Assembly: GCF_021602025.1 (NCBI RefSeq)
Contig: NZ_BQHW01000006.1
Location: 186,001-250,000, forward strand
Direction of reading: 5' to 3'
Origin: Pseudomonas ceruminis
GTDB lineage: Bacteria; Pseudomonadota; Gammaproteobacteria; Pseudomonadales; Pseudomonadaceae
DNA length: 64,000 nucleotides
The notes beneath the pieces were generated by a model, which saw nothing but the letters and a program-made list of their open reading frames with translations, did no database searches and was not told the DNA's origin. A program made the translations under genes and the position numbers. This document shows positions 53,507 through 63,267 of the stretch, piece after piece (the stretch's first letter is position 1; every line of letters starts with the position of its first letter).

Positions 53507-53803
53507 GGAGTGTTCCTTAATGCGTGTTCGGGATGTGTGGGGCAATAATAGACAGGCCATACTCTCAAGTAAACATATTAATCAGGCACTCAACTGTTAA
53601 TTGTGCTGTGACAAATTATCGCTAGGTTAAGAAAAATTTACATAAGGGCGTGCAAGGCAGTGTGATTGTCATCATGCGGTCGCTGACTGCTGCTGCGGCA
53701 GCGGCCGGTAGTGGCGCCGGCTGCGCAGGGTGCAATGATTACTGCGTTTTTCCGGGAGGGCCGCTAGAATGGGCGCCTTTGCGAAGTTCTGGAGTCTTAA
53801 TTC

Positions 53804-54655
53804 ATGCGCACCTATCGTCTGGTGATCGCCTGCCCCGACCGCGTAGGCATCGTGGCGAAAGTCAGTAATTTCCTGGCCTTGTACAATGGCTGGATCAACG
53901 AAGCCAGCCACCACTCCGATGAACAGAGTGGTTGGTTCTTCATGCGCCATGAAATCCGCGCTGAATCTCTGCCCTTTGGTATCGAGGCGTTCCGCGAAGC
54001 GTTCGCGCCGATTGCCGAAGAGTTCTCCATGACTTGGCGCATTACCGATTCGGCCCAGAAGAAGCGCGTGGTGCTGATGGCCAGCCGTGAGTCCCACTGC
54101 CTGGCCGATTTGTTGCACCGTTGGCACACGGACGAACTGGATTGCGAGATTCCTTGTGTTGTTTCCAACCACAACGACTTGCGCAGTATGGTCGAGTGGC
54201 ATGGCATCCCGTTCTTCCATGTACCGGTCGACCCGAAAGACAAGGCACCGGCGTTTGCCGAAGTGTCGCGCCTGGTTCAGGAGCATGCGGCGGATGTGGT
54301 GGTACTGGCGCGCTACATGCAGATCCTGCCGCCGCAACTGTGCCAGGATTACGCCGAGAAGGTCATCAACATCCACCACAGCTTCCTGCCCTCGTTCGTC
54401 GGCGCCAAGCCCTACCATCAGGCCGCCCTGCGTGGGGTGAAACTGATTGGTGCAACCTGCCACTACGTGACGGAAGAGCTGGACGCCGGCCCGATCATCG
54501 AGCAGGACGTGGTACGTGTCAGCCATGCTGACAGCATCGAAGACATGGTCCGCTTCGGCCGTGACGTCGAGAAGATGGTGCTTGCCCGCGGCTTGCGTTA
54601 TCACCTGGAAGACCGCGTGCTGGTGCATGGCAACAAAACGGTGGTGTTCGACTGA
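53804..54655 (+). CDS. purU: Formyltetrahydrofolate deformylase
   Basis: 283 residues. An N-terminal ACT domain (MRTYRLVIACPDRVGIVAKVSNFL, about residues 1-80) senses Met/Gly, and the formyltransferase-fold catalytic domain follows (VVSNHNDL, INIHHSFLPSFVGAKPYHQA, THYVTEELDAGPII-type end). It hydrolyses 10-formyl-THF to formate and THF, balancing one-carbon units for purine synthesis. It is transcribed away from mvaT and followed by a compact GC hairpin. Confidence 0.96.
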   Translation: MRTYRLVIACPDRVGIVAKVSNFLALYNGWINEASHHSDEQSGWFFMRHEIRAESLPFGIEAFREAFAPIAEEFSMTWRITDSAQKKRVVLMASRESHCLADLLHRWHTDELDCEIPCVVSNHNDLRSMVEWHGIPFFHVPVDPKDKAPAFAEVSRLVQEHAADVVVLARYMQILPPQLCQDYAEKVINIHHSFLPSFVGAKPYHQAALRGVKLIGATCHYVTEELDAGPIIEQDVVRVSHADSIEDMVRFGRDVEKMVLARGLRYHLEDRVLVHGNKTVVFD

Positions 54656-54663
54656 CACACCCG

Positions 54664-54690
54664 GGGGCTGCAGCGCAGCCCCATTACTTT
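54664..54690 (+). terminator. purU terminator
   Basis: GGGGCTG pairs with CAGCCCC around five bases, followed by ATTACTTT. Confidence 0.65.
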
Positions 54691-54700
54691 GAGGGATGTA

Positions 54701-54934
54701 ATGGCAAACTCCCGCAACAAGCCCACCGCCTTGCCACCAGCGACCCTCGGTGAAGGCTGCCTGGCCCGCTTCGACCCCGACGCCCTGAGCGAGGAAGACG
54801 GTACCGACTTCCCCGGCGCTGCCGAGCTCTGGCGCCAGCTCAACCCGTCTGACGCCGCCAACGCTCCAGCAGCGGCCGCGCCAACAGGCAAACAAACACC
54901 GGGCCCCCGGCAAGCAGATAAAAGTAGTAAGTGA
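54701..54934 (+). CDS. Possible small acidic protein overlapping the next gene's 3' end
   Basis: 77-codon frame with a good GAGGGA ribosome-binding site and ATG start. The first 50 residues are acidic and look like protein (ARFDPDALSEEDGTDFPGAAELWRQL); the last part is Ala/Pro-rich. The final 95 bases run antisense to the end of the membrane-protein gene on the other strand. It is too close to the purU hairpin to be sure that it is transcribed. I do not recognise a family. Confidence 0.5.
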   Translation: MANSRNKPTALPPATLGEGCLARFDPDALSEEDGTDFPGAAELWRQLNPSDAANAPAAAAPTGKQTPGPRQADKSSK

Positions 54935-55832
54935 CTGCACGCCAGATCAGGATTGCCGCCGCGGCGGTCGAGCTGCCCACCAGCGGCGAGAGCAGGCTGG
55001 CTGATGTCAGCTCGGCAGCACCAGCACCGCCTGGCAACAGGCTGAACTGCCCGGCGCTGAGCGAAAGCATCTGCACCAGAAAGCTCGGGATCCACGACAA
55101 TTCCACGCCCAACCCCCTTAACACCAGGTACAACACGCTGTAGCGCAGGCTCCAGTGCGCGCAGGTGAGGGTGAATACCAGGGCCAGGGTGCGCTTGGGC
55201 AGTTGCCAGGTTTGCGCCAGGGCGTCGATGAAGTGCAAGAGTTTGCGAGCCCAACGGCGCTTGCGCCGTTCGGACATGCCCACGCGCTGCAGCATCCGCC
55301 CGTTGAAGCGCATCACGGCACGCCGGTAACGTAGCAGCGCGACGATGACTGCTAAGGCCGAGCACAGCAACAGGGCGCTACCTAGCAACATGCTTTCCTG
55401 GCTGCGGCCAAGGCTGTGGAACAGGGCGTATCCGGCAATCGCCAGCATCGCGCAGAAGAAGAACACCAAGTCATTCAACTGATCCATGGCGAACACCGCG
55501 CCGCTGCGTGCGGGACCGATACGATCGCGCGCAAGCAAGGCCATCAGTGCAAGAGGCCCGCCACTACCGCCGGGGGTGGTGCAGATGGCGAACTCTGTGG
55601 CCATCACCACGCCGAGGCTGCGCATGTGCCCCAACCGGGCACCCTGCTGACCGAGCAGCAGGCGCAGGCGTATGGCATTGATGACCCAACAGGTCAATAT
55701 CATGCCCAGGAGTATGAGCATCAGCCCAGGGTCGAAGGCCTTGAGCCTGGGTAGCAGTTCGTTGCCGCCCAGCACGGTCGGGACCAGCACTGCAAACAGC
55801 AGGGCCAGGCCCAGCCAGCCCAGACGGTTCAT
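54840..55832 (-). CDS. Lysylphosphatidylglycerol-synthase-TM (YbhN/AglD-like) membrane protein
   Basis: 330 residues with about eight hydrophobic helices. The signature of the flippase-like family is visible: ATEFAICTTPGGSGGPLALMALLA in the first half and LSLSAGQFSLLPGGAGAAELTSASLL in the second. The soluble aminoacyl-transfer domain of MprF is missing, so this is the membrane module alone. Relatives act beside glycosyltransferases in glycolipid or glycan transport. It is the third gene of a tight operon (four-base overlap) with a DUF2334 deacetylase-like protein and a GT4 enzyme. Confidence 0.85.
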   Translation of the reverse strand: MNRLGWLGLALLFAVLVPTVLGGNELLPRLKAFDPGLMLILLGMILTCWVINAIRLRLLLGQQGARLGHMRSLGVVMATEFAICTTPGGSGGPLALMALLARDRIGPARSGAVFAMDQLNDLVFFFCAMLAIAGYALFHSLGRSQESMLLGSALLLCSALAVIVALLRYRRAVMRFNGRMLQRVGMSERRKRRWARKLLHFIDALAQTWQLPKRTLALVFTLTCAHWSLRYSVLYLVLRGLGVELSWIPSFLVQMLSLSAGQFSLLPGGAGAAELTSASLLSPLVGSSTAAAAILIWRAVTYYFYLLAGGPVFVCLLARPLLERWRRQTG

Positions 55833-56593
55833 GCGACCACCTGGCGCTCCAGCCAGGCCGATTTGGTCAGCGGTTCACGGCCTTGCAGCAGCAGGTTGTC
55901 GAGCGTGCGCAACCAGTAATGGCGTGATGAGCGGTGACGCATGTCCACCGGGTGCAGCCCCAGACGCAAGGTTTCTGCCGCACGCCAGCGCCTGCACTGC
56001 CAGTCACAGACCACCCGCGACACGCCACGGCGCCAGGCGCTGCGGGCACTCCACACAAGGCCGGGGGCATCGAACGCGGTAAAGTCCGGCAAGCGGTACA
56101 GGTGCTGTGGCGTGCTGGTATAACGCAACGGCAGCTGGCGCAAGGCCTGGCGCGTGCCTTCGCTCATCAGCCAGGCAGGGGCGACGAACCCGGATACCGG
56201 CCACCCCTGCCGGGCAAACAACGCCAGGCCTTCTTCCAGGCGCTGCAAGGCTTGCGCCTGGTCGAGCCCATAGAATTCACCCTCATGGGTATAGATGCGG
56301 CGCATGAAATACTCACCCAGCCCCCCGGGTGCAGGCCCGTCGTCGGCATGGAAAAAACCGTGCAGCGCGAGCTCGTCGCCCCGTGCCAGGCGCTTTTCCA
56401 GTAGGCGGCAAAAGCTGGGGGACTGCGCCAGTGGATTGCGGTGATGGAAGTCGGGCACCACCAGCCAGGTCATGGGCACATTGCCCATTTCATCCACCGC
56501 CTGCACGAACGGCTGGTAGTCCGGCCAGGTTTCTGGCGCGATGTCGTGCAGCACCAGCATCAGGCTGCGCGGTGCGTCATTACCCTCAGCCAT
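55829..56593 (-). CDS. DUF2334 polysaccharide-deacetylase-like protein
   Basis: 254 residues of the NodB-like fold. Visible metal and catalytic candidates are the Asp in LVLHDIAPETW, the histidines in LALHGFFHADD and the His/Asp in LHPVDMRHRSSRHYW. No signal peptide is present, so it should be cytoplasmic or face the inner membrane. It probably removes an acetyl or acyl group from an amino sugar laid down by the upstream glycosyltransferase. Its ends overlap both neighbours (eight bases upstream, four downstream). Confidence 0.85.
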   Translation of the reverse strand: MAEGNDAPRSLMLVLHDIAPETWPDYQPFVQAVDEMGNVPMTWLVVPDFHHRNPLAQSPSFCRLLEKRLARGDELALHGFFHADDGPAPGGLGEYFMRRIYTHEGEFYGLDQAQALQRLEEGLALFARQGWPVSGFVAPAWLMSEGTRQALRQLPLRYTSTPQHLYRLPDFTAFDAPGLVWSARSAWRRGVSRVVCDWQCRRWRAAETLRLGLHPVDMRHRSSRHYWLRTLDNLLLQGREPLTKSAWLERQVVA

Positions 56594-57707
56594 GGGCGCG
56601 CACCTTCGTCTCGTGGCCCAGTACGGCCTGATAGTGCTGCAGCAGGCCGTTGACGACGTTGTCCCAGGAATAATGCTGCTCTACATGTTGGCGCGCCTGA
56701 GCGCCGAGCTTGCGTACCCCTTCCTCGAAGGCTTCGCGCACTGCCGTGGCCATGGCCAGGCCATCATTGGCGCGGCACAGGCGCCCGCACTGCTCGTTGA
56801 CGATTTCACCGAAGGCGCCTGCACGTACTGCGACCACCGGTGTCCCGCTGGCCATGGCTTCGAGGATGACCAGGCCGAACGTTTCCTGGTCGCCGGCATG
56901 CACCAGCAGGTCGGCGCTGGCCACCAGGCGGGCGACCTCCGGGAGTGTGCAGAAACGGTCGATCACGCTGACGTTGTCGGGTACGTTGGCCGGCATGTTG
57001 GAGCCCACCAGCAACAGGTGGTAAGGGCGGCCAAGGCGCTGCATGCAGTCGAGCAATATGGGCAGGTTCTTTTCCCGTGAGCCACGGCCAGCGAAGACCA
57101 GCAGCCGGCTGGTGTCGGGGATGCCCAGCTCGGCACGCAACTGCAGGTCACGGTGCATGGGGTTGAAGGTGGCCAGGTCGACGCCCAGGCGCTGTACATG
57201 CACATCGCGCACGCCCAGGCGGCGCAGTTTGTCGGCCATGACCTGGCTGGGGGCGAGCACCCGGTCGAAATTGCCGTACAGCTTGCTGACATAGGCTTCC
57301 ACATTGGGTGTGAACCAGTTGCCCATGCGATTGCTCACCAGCAACGGCAGGTCGGAATGGTAGAAGCCAATCACGGGTACATCGAGCTGGCGCCGCGCTT
57401 CCAGCGCCGCCCAGGCGGTCAGGTAGGGGTCGCCGACTTCGATCAGGTCAGGCTTTAGGCGGCGCAGCACATTGCACCAGGGGGCCAGCCGCACCGGGAA
57501 TCGGTAGCCGTTGCCAAAGGGCAGGGGAGGGGCTGGGACCTGGTAGATGCCATCGGCGTGGCGCGCGCTGGCGCCAGGGATCAAAAGGCTGTGGCGTACG
57601 CCCTGAAGGGCGCCGAGGCGATGGTGTTTGGCATCAAGATAAGTACGTACGCCGCCACTGGCGGGGGCGTAGAACATGGTGATGTCAGCGATGTGCACGA
57701 TCAGCAT
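56586..57707 (-). CDS. Family 4 glycosyltransferase
   Basis: 373 residues with a GT-B fold. The N-terminal acceptor domain has the Gly-rich GGVRTYLDAKHHRLG and GFYHSDLP segments. The C-terminal donor domain has FAGRGSREKNLPILLDCMQRL and the EX7E motif in HAGDQETFGLVILEAMASGTPVV. It is closest in pattern to retaining mannosyl- or glucosyl-transferases acting on lipid acceptors. First gene of the three-gene operon. A Pho-box-like sequence lies just upstream, but it points the other way. Confidence 0.88.
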   Translation of the reverse strand: MLIVHIADITMFYAPASGGVRTYLDAKHHRLGALQGVRHSLLIPGASARHADGIYQVPAPPLPFGNGYRFPVRLAPWCNVLRRLKPDLIEVGDPYLTAWAALEARRQLDVPVIGFYHSDLPLLVSNRMGNWFTPNVEAYVSKLYGNFDRVLAPSQVMADKLRRLGVRDVHVQRLGVDLATFNPMHRDLQLRAELGIPDTSRLLVFAGRGSREKNLPILLDCMQRLGRPYHLLLVGSNMPANVPDNVSVIDRFCTLPEVARLVASADLLVHAGDQETFGLVILEAMASGTPVVAVRAGAFGEIVNEQCGRLCRANDGLAMATAVREAFEEGVRKLGAQARQHVEQHYSWDNVVNGLLQHYQAVLGHETKVRAHG

Positions 57708-57729
57708 CCCTCCGGGATCGTCTTCGGGT

Positions 57730-57747
57730 CTGTCATCCGGCTGTAAT
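57730..57747 (+). promoter_or_regulatory. Pho-box-like sequence upstream of the GT4 operon
   Basis: CTGTCAT, four bases, CTGTAAT: the 7-4-7 layout and near-perfect heptamers of a PhoB site. It reads on the plus strand, away from the operon, and lies only 23 bases from the start codon, so function is uncertain. Confidence 0.35.
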
Positions 57748-57820
57748 GGGCCGGCGATGACGCGCCTAAAGGTTGACCTTCCTGAAGGATAGTTTGTTCG
57801 GTTGGATTAGCTGTGAGCTT

Positions 57821-57903
57821 CACGCTACAAGCTACAAGCTACCAGTAGGGCGAGGCAGCGCCTGCGCCTGACTTGAGCCTTGAAGCTTGTAGCCTGTAGC
57901 TTG
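57821..57903. repeat. AGCTTGTAGC-type inverted repeat downstream of the chemoreceptor gene
   Basis: Arms CACGCTACAAGCTACAAGC (from 57821) and GCTTGTAGCCTGTAGCTTG (to 57903) pair with few mismatches across about 35 bases. Same family as the repeat at 10407-10496. Confidence 0.65.
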
Positions 57904-57906
57904 GCT

Positions 57907-59781
57907 TCAGATCCGGAAGCTGCCCACCAGATGCTTCAGGCGGGTGGCCTGCTGCTCGAGGTCCGAGCAGGCCCGCAGGGTAGCCTGCAGGTTCTCGACA
58001 CCTTCCTGGTTGAGCATGTTGATCTCGTTGATATCCATGTTGATGGAGTCGACCACGGCGGTCTGTTCCTCAGTGGCTGTGGCCACCGACTGGTTCATGC
58101 CGTCGATCTCACCAATACGCACGGTCACGCTGTCCAGGCGTTCGCCGGCCTGGTTGGCGATCTGCACGCTGTCCTGGCTGTGGCGCTGGCTCTGGCCCAT
58201 GGTGTCGACCGACTCGCGGGCACCCACCTGCAGTTCTTCAATCATGGTTTGCACCTGCTGCGCCGATTCCTGAGTACGGTGCGCCAGGTTGCGCACCTCG
58301 TCAGCCACCACGGCGAAACCACGCCCCGCTTCACCGGCGCGGGCCGCTTCGATCGCGGCATTGAGTGCCAGCAGGTTGGTCTGCTGGGAAATGCTGGTGA
58401 TCACCTCGAGGATCTGTCCGATGTTCACGGTCTTGCTGTTGAGCGTCTCGATATGGGCGCTGGAGGTGACGATCAGGTCGGACAGCCGATTCATCGCAGC
58501 GATATTGCGCTCCACCACCTGCTGCCCTTCTTCGGCCAACAGGCGCGCCGAGCTGGCATGCTGAGAGGCCTGAGCGGCATTGCCAGCGATTTCCTGGGCG
58601 GCAGCGCCCAGTTCGTTGATGGCCGCGGCCACACTGTTGGTGCGGTTGGATTGCTCGTCGGAGTTGGCCATCGACGAGTTGGAGGCGCTGATTACCCGCA
58701 GCGCCACTTCATTGACCTGTTCGGTGGCAGAGGACACTTCGGTGATCGAGCTGTGGATGCGCTCGACGAACCGGTTGAAGGCAGTGCCGAGGATGCCGAA
58801 CTCGTCGTGGTTGTGGATCTTCAGGCGCTTGGTCAGGTCGCCTTCGCCTTCGGCAATGTCTTCCATGGCGCGGGTCATGGTCAGCAATGGCTGCATCAGG
58901 GCACGGATCAGCAGGCCCAGCAGACCGATGATGATGACCACCGCGACGACGGTGGCAATCACCGCCGAGGTGCGGAAGGTGCTGAGCATGGCAAATGCCT
59001 TGTCCTTATCTACCGACAGGCCGATGTACCAGTTGGCCGATGGCAGGCCCTTGATGGGGGTGAAGGTCAGCAGGCGCGTCTGGCCGTCGACCTGCACTTC
59101 GGTCAGCTCACCCGAGAGTTTGGGGGTGTGCTGCGGAAACTGGTCCGACAGCGACTTCATGACCAGCGCCTTGTCCGGGTGGACCAGGATCTTGCCCTGG
59201 TCGTTGACCAGGAAGGCGTAACCCATGCCGCCGAAGTTCAGCGAGTTGATGATTTGCACCAGGCCGTCCAGGTCCAGGTCGCCGCCGACGACGCCGACGC
59301 TGGAGGCCACTTTGCTGATGATGCCAATGACCATCTTGTTGGTGGTCAGGTCGATGTAAGGCTCGGTGAGCAGGGCGCCCTGAGCGTTCATGCCGTCCTT
59401 GTACCAGGGGCGGGGGCGCGGGTCGTAGCCGTCAGGCATCTTGGTGTCGGGGCGCACGCTGAAGCCGCCGTCGACCTTGCCCAGGTAGACGGTGAGGAAG
59501 CTGGAGATCAAGGCGTTCTGGCCCATCAGCGTTTCGGCGTTGGCAGGTTGCAGGGCGATGTTCTGCGACAGGTTCTCGATCAGCTTGATACGGCCTTCGA
59601 GCAGGTTGCGAATATTGTTCGAAGTGGAGGTGCCCATTTCAGCCAGATAATTCTCCAGGTTTTCGCGGAGCGCATTACGCTGGAGATAATCGTTGTAAAG
59701 GGTGAAAAGGCTGAAGGCGAGTATCACGATCAGTGAGGCGGCCAATAGGATTTTGTGGCTGAAACGCAGGCTTTTGTTCAT
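57907..59781 (-). CDS. Methyl-accepting chemotaxis receptor, PctA/McpG-like (dCache_1)
   Basis: 624 residues. Membrane helices lie at about 11-31 and 280-300, with a double-Cache sensor between them. The amino-acid-binding signature YxxxxRxWY is present ([12 protein letters not shown]), along with YIDLTT and VGGDLDL. HAMP and the signalling domain follow, with the conserved hairpin tip [39 protein letters not shown]. In P. putida the receptor at this locus (McpG, PP_1371) recognises GABA; in P. aeruginosa PctA/B/C sense amino acids. The ligand here is inferred. The ATG giving [10 protein letters not shown] is the start. Confidence 0.94.
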   Translation of the reverse strand: MNKSLRFSHKILLAASLIVILAFSLFTLYNDYLQRNALRENLENYLAEMGTSTSNNIRNLLEGRIKLIENLSQNIALQPANAETLMGQNALISSFLTVYLGKVDGGFSVRPDTKMPDGYDPRPRPWYKDGMNAQGALLTEPYIDLTTNKMVIGIISKVASSVGVVGGDLDLDGLVQIINSLNFGGMGYAFLVNDQGKILVHPDKALVMKSLSDQFPQHTPKLSGELTEVQVDGQTRLLTFTPIKGLPSANWYIGLSVDKDKAFAMLSTFRTSAVIATVVAVVIIIGLLGLLIRALMQPLLTMTRAMEDIAEGEGDLTKRLKIHNHDEFGILGTAFNRFVERIHSSITEVSSATEQVNEVALRVISASNSSMANSDEQSNRTNSVAAAINELGAAAQEIAGNAAQASQHASSARLLAEEGQQVVERNIAAMNRLSDLIVTSSAHIETLNSKTVNIGQILEVITSISQQTNLLALNAAIEAARAGEAGRGFAVVADEVRNLAHRTQESAQQVQTMIEELQVGARESVDTMGQSQRHSQDSVQIANQAGERLDSVTVRIGEIDGMNQSVATATEEQTAVVDSINMDINEINMLNQEGVENLQATLRACSDLEQQATRLKHLVGSFRI

Positions 59782-59947
59782 GACGTAATCGATTCCGCTA
59801 AGGTTTTTATCGGGCGTTCGCACGAATACAGCTATAAAACAGTGCAACATCCCGGGACGTCCTTTTGGGTTGTTCCTGTCTTCAAAGGCAATATCACCCC
59901 GAGGTATCGGCCGAAATGCGGTAAAGCTTGAGTAGAGGATTGAAAAG

Positions 59948-61420
59948 ATGTCGGAATCTTCGGACTTAGTTGTAGGAGGCGGCCTTGATGGCCAGCCCAT
60001 CAAGCAAGCCATGCGCCTGGCAAATCGCCATGGGCTGGTTGCCGGTGCCACCGGCACGGGTAAGACCGTGACCTTGCAGCACCTGGCGGAAAGTTTCAGT
60101 GATGCGGGCGTGGCGGTGTTTGCGGCGGATGTGAAAGGTGACCTGTGCGGGCTCGGCGCGGCCGGTTCGCCGCAGGGCAAGGTGGCCGAGCGGATTGCCG
60201 GCATGCCCTGGCTGGGGTACACCCCGCAGGCCTATCCGGTAACCCTGTGGGATATTGCCGGGCAATCGGGCCACCCATTGCGCACCACCCTCAGCGAAAT
60301 GGGGCCGCTGCTGCTGGGCAATCTGCTGGAGCTGACCGACAGCCAGCAGGCGGCCCTTTACGCAGCGTTCAAGGTGGCCGATCGAGAAGGCCTTTTATTG
60401 CTGGACTTGAAGGACCTCAAGGCGCTGCTCGCGCACCTTAAAGACAACCCACAGTTGTTAGGTGAAGACAGTGCGCTGATGACCTCTGCCTCGACCCAGG
60501 CGCTGTTGCGGCGCCTGGCAACTTTGGAACAGCAAGGTGCCGAAGCGCTGTTCGGCGAGCCGGCGCTGCAACTGGAAGACCTTCTGCGGCCCGAGGGTGA
60601 CGGCCGTGGCCGGATCCATTTACTGGATGCCAGCCGGCTGGTGCATGAGGCGCCCAAGGTCTATGCCACCTTCCTGCTGTGGTTGCTGGCCGAGTTGTTC
60701 GAGCAGTTGCCGGAGCGCGGGGATGCTGACAAACCAGTACTGGCGTTGTTTTTCGACGAAGCCCATCTGCTGTTCAATGGTACGCCCAAGGCGCTGCAGG
60801 ACCGTTTGGAGCAGGTGGTACGGCTGATTCGCTCCAAGGGTGTCGGTGTGTATTTCGTCACCCAGTCGCCGGGTGATCTGCCAGATACCGTGCTGGCTCA
60901 GTTGGGCTTGCGTATTCAGCATGGCTTGAGGGCATTCACCGCCAGGGAGCAGAAGTCGCTCAGGGCCGTGGCCGACGGCTTCCGTCCTAACCCGGCCTTC
61001 GACACCCTGGCGGTGCTGACCGAGCTGGGTATAGGCGAGGCGCTGGTGGGTACCTTGGAGGAAAAGGGCACGCCGGCGATGGTGCAGCGCGTCCTGATCG
61101 CGCCGCCGCAGTCGCGTATAGGCCCATTGAGTGCGACCGAGCGCACGGCGTTGATCGCTGCGTCACCTTTGCTGGGGCGTTATGACAAACCTATCGACCG
61201 GGAGTCGGCCTACGAAATGCTCACCCAGCGCAAGAGAGAGCCCGTGGAGCCTGCGCCGGTGCCGAAGGCAGAAGAAAGCCTGGCCGACAAGGCGGGGGAG
61301 TTTCTGCAGAGTGCGGCTGGGCAGGCGATCAAGTCCGCGGTGCGCCAGGCAGCCAATCAGCTGGGGCGGCAGTTGGTGCGTGGGCTGATGGGGTCGTTGC
61401 TGGGGGGCAAGAAGCGGTAA
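59948..61420 (+). CDS. HerA-like ATPase (DUF853)
   Basis: 490 residues. Walker A is GATGTGKT (about 33-40), Walker B is [12 protein letters not shown], and sensor/arginine motifs follow ([29 protein letters not shown]). The fold is that of HerA/FtsK-type hexameric translocases, but the usual partner nuclease NurA is absent and the family's role in Pseudomonas is unknown. The C-terminal 60 residues form Ala/Gln-rich helices ending in a Gly-rich tail (LLGGKKR). It is divergent from the chemoreceptor gene and ends at a strong terminator. Confidence 0.88.
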   Translation: MSESSDLVVGGGLDGQPIKQAMRLANRHGLVAGATGTGKTVTLQHLAESFSDAGVAVFAADVKGDLCGLGAAGSPQGKVAERIAGMPWLGYTPQAYPVTLWDIAGQSGHPLRTTLSEMGPLLLGNLLELTDSQQAALYAAFKVADREGLLLLDLKDLKALLAHLKDNPQLLGEDSALMTSASTQALLRRLATLEQQGAEALFGEPALQLEDLLRPEGDGRGRIHLLDASRLVHEAPKVYATFLLWLLAELFEQLPERGDADKPVLALFFDEAHLLFNGTPKALQDRLEQVVRLIRSKGVGVYFVTQSPGDLPDTVLAQLGLRIQHGLRAFTAREQKSLRAVADGFRPNPAFDTLAVLTELGIGEALVGTLEEKGTPAMVQRVLIAPPQSRIGPLSATERTALIAASPLLGRYDKPIDRESAYEMLTQRKREPVEPAPVPKAEESLADKAGEFLQSAAGQAIKSAVRQAANQLGRQLVRGLMGSLLGGKKR

Positions 61421-61439
61421 TCGCCAGCGCTTGCTCAAA

Positions 61440-61468
61440 AAAAAGGCGCCTCGCAAGGCGCCTTTTCT
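61440..61468. terminator. Bidirectional terminator between the HerA-like and PiT genes
   Basis: AAAAGGCGCC and GGCGCCTTTT pair around TCGCAA, with A- and T-runs on the two sides. Confidence 0.88.
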
Positions 61469-61482
61469 GTTGGAGCGGTGAC

Positions 61483-62955
61483 TCAGCCAAGCGCCTTGGA
61501 CGCCAGCCAGAACAGGCCGGCTGCCAGGCCCATCGATGCCGGCAGGGTCAGCACCCAGGCCAGCAGGATGGTTTTCACGGTGCCGCCCTGCAGGCCGCTC
61601 TTGTTGGCGACCATGGTGCCGGCCACGCCGGAGGACAGCACATGGGTAGTGGAAACCGGCAAGGCGAAGACGTTGGCCATGCCGATGGCGCACGCCGCGG
61701 TGATCTGCGCCGACATGCCTTGGGCGTAGGTCATGCCCTGTTTGCCGATCTTCTCGCCTACGGTCAGTACCACGCGCTTCCAGCCGACCATGGTGCCCAG
61801 GCCCAAGGCCAGGGCTACGGCCACGATCACCCAGAAGGGCGCATATTCGGTGGTGGCGGTGAGGTCTTTACGCAGCTTGTCGAGATCAGCCTTTTCACGC
61901 GCATCCAGGCCTGGGAGCTTGCCGACCTTCTTCGCCGTGTCGTCCAGGCACAGCAGGTAGCGGCGTACTTCGACGCGCTTTTCAGCATCCAGGGCGCGGT
62001 AATCGGTCACGCCTTGCAGCGAGGACTGCAGTGCGGCGATGGTCGGCTCGGTTTGTTGCGGGTTGCAACTGAACTGCTCTGGCAGGTCGCTGGACTGCGC
62101 CTTGCCCAGGGCCAGGAACTCGCCCAGGGTGGCGGCGTTACGCTGGTAGAACTGGCTCAGGTGCATCGTCGCATCGCGGGTGCGCTCGATCTGGTAGGTG
62201 GTGCTGTTCAGGTCGAGCACAAACTTGGCCGGTACGATGCCGATCAGCACCAGCATGATCAGGCCGATGCCTTTCTGACCATCGTTGGAACCGTGCACGA
62301 AGCTTACGCCCATTGCCGAAATCACCAGCACCAGGCGGTTCCAGAACGGCGGGTGCTTCTTGTCGTCGAGCTTGCGACGCTGTTCGGGCGTCTTGTGCAT
62401 CTTCGACAGCGGGCGCCACCACTTGAGGCCGATCAGCACCAGCGCAGCAATGGCGAAGCCGGCCATGGGCGAGACCACCAGCGACATGGCGATGTCGATC
62501 GCCTTCTGCCAGTTGACGCCGTCACCCAGGGGAATGTCGTTGATCAGCGCGTTGGCCAGGCCTACGCCGAGGATCGAACCGATCAGGGTATGCGAGCTGG
62601 AGGCGGGGATACCAAAGTACCAGGTGCCCAGGTTCCAGGTAATGGCTGCAGCCAGTAACGAGAAGACCATGGCCAAGCCATACCCGGTATTCACATTGAT
62701 CAGCAGTTCGACCGGGAGCAGGTGAACGATGGCGTAGGCCACCCCGACACCACCGAGCAGAACGCCGAGGAAGTTGAACACCCCGGAGAAGAACACGGCC
62801 AGGTGTGGTGGCATGGCTTTGGTATAGATGACGGTGGCTACCGCGTTGGCGGTGTCATGAAAGCCATTGATGAACTCGAATGCGAGCACGAAGGTCAGGG
62901 CAAGCAGCAGGCTCACCAATACCCAGGCATCCAGTCCGCTGAATAAATCGATCAT
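61483..62955 (-). CDS. PiT-family inorganic phosphate transporter
   Basis: 490-residue low-affinity phosphate symporter. The two duplicated PiT signatures are visible, GFHDTANAVAT near residue 31 and GSNDGQKGIG in the second half. About ten membrane helices surround a large cytoplasmic loop of about 130 residues (YQRNAATLGEFLALGK to the LDKLRKDLTATTEY region). The ATG giving MIDLFSGLDAW is used. I looked for a Pho box upstream and found none, which agrees with constitutive PitA-type expression. Confidence 0.94.
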   Translation of the reverse strand: MIDLFSGLDAWVLVSLLLALTFVLAFEFINGFHDTANAVATVIYTKAMPPHLAVFFSGVFNFLGVLLGGVGVAYAIVHLLPVELLINVNTGYGLAMVFSLLAAAITWNLGTWYFGIPASSSHTLIGSILGVGLANALINDIPLGDGVNWQKAIDIAMSLVVSPMAGFAIAALVLIGLKWWRPLSKMHKTPEQRRKLDDKKHPPFWNRLVLVISAMGVSFVHGSNDGQKGIGLIMLVLIGIVPAKFVLDLNSTTYQIERTRDATMHLSQFYQRNAATLGEFLALGKAQSSDLPEQFSCNPQQTEPTIAALQSSLQGVTDYRALDAEKRVEVRRYLLCLDDTAKKVGKLPGLDAREKADLDKLRKDLTATTEYAPFWVIVAVALALGLGTMVGWKRVVLTVGEKIGKQGMTYAQGMSAQITAACAIGMANVFALPVSTTHVLSSGVAGTMVANKSGLQGGTVKTILLAWVLTLPASMGLAAGLFWLASKALG

Positions 62956-63267
62956 GAAGGTTGTCTGGCGGTCATAGGGGGGCCGGATTATGCCAGAAAA
63001 CCTTGGCAATCGATGCACCCGCTGCTGACCGATGGCAGCGTTGCAAATGGCTTCAGGCGGCGGCAGTCGCCCCGTTAAAGCCAAAAACCTTCCGCTAAAA
63101 AAACCGAAAACAGCAAAAAATCTTCAAACGTCTGAGAATGAGCCGTTGCGGCTAGAGTTCAAACGGTTGTATGAAATTTGTATAAATCCATTTCATCCTC
63201 AGCCTTTCGGTAAGGATAAGCCGCGTCGTGGGCAACGGCCCGCGACGCAGTGGCGGTGAGCGACGGC
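62956..63267. other. Gap between the PiT and small-protein genes
   Basis: Contains an A-rich tract (about 63075-63130) that may hold the PiT promoter. It also holds a strong hairpin (GCGTCGTGGGC with GCCCGCGACGC, 63223-63248, one mismatch) 20 bases beyond the end of the small gene. No plausible coding frame. Confidence 0.45.

Noticed and set aside
57880-59736. Open frame of over 600 codons antisense to the chemoreceptor
   Set aside because: A shadow of the GC-rich sense codons; no ribosome-binding site or recognisable domain, while the sense frame is a complete receptor.
62956-63130. Pho box upstream of the phosphate transporter
   Set aside because: No CTGTCAT-type heptamer pair with 4-base spacing; PitA-type transporters are usually not PhoB-activated.
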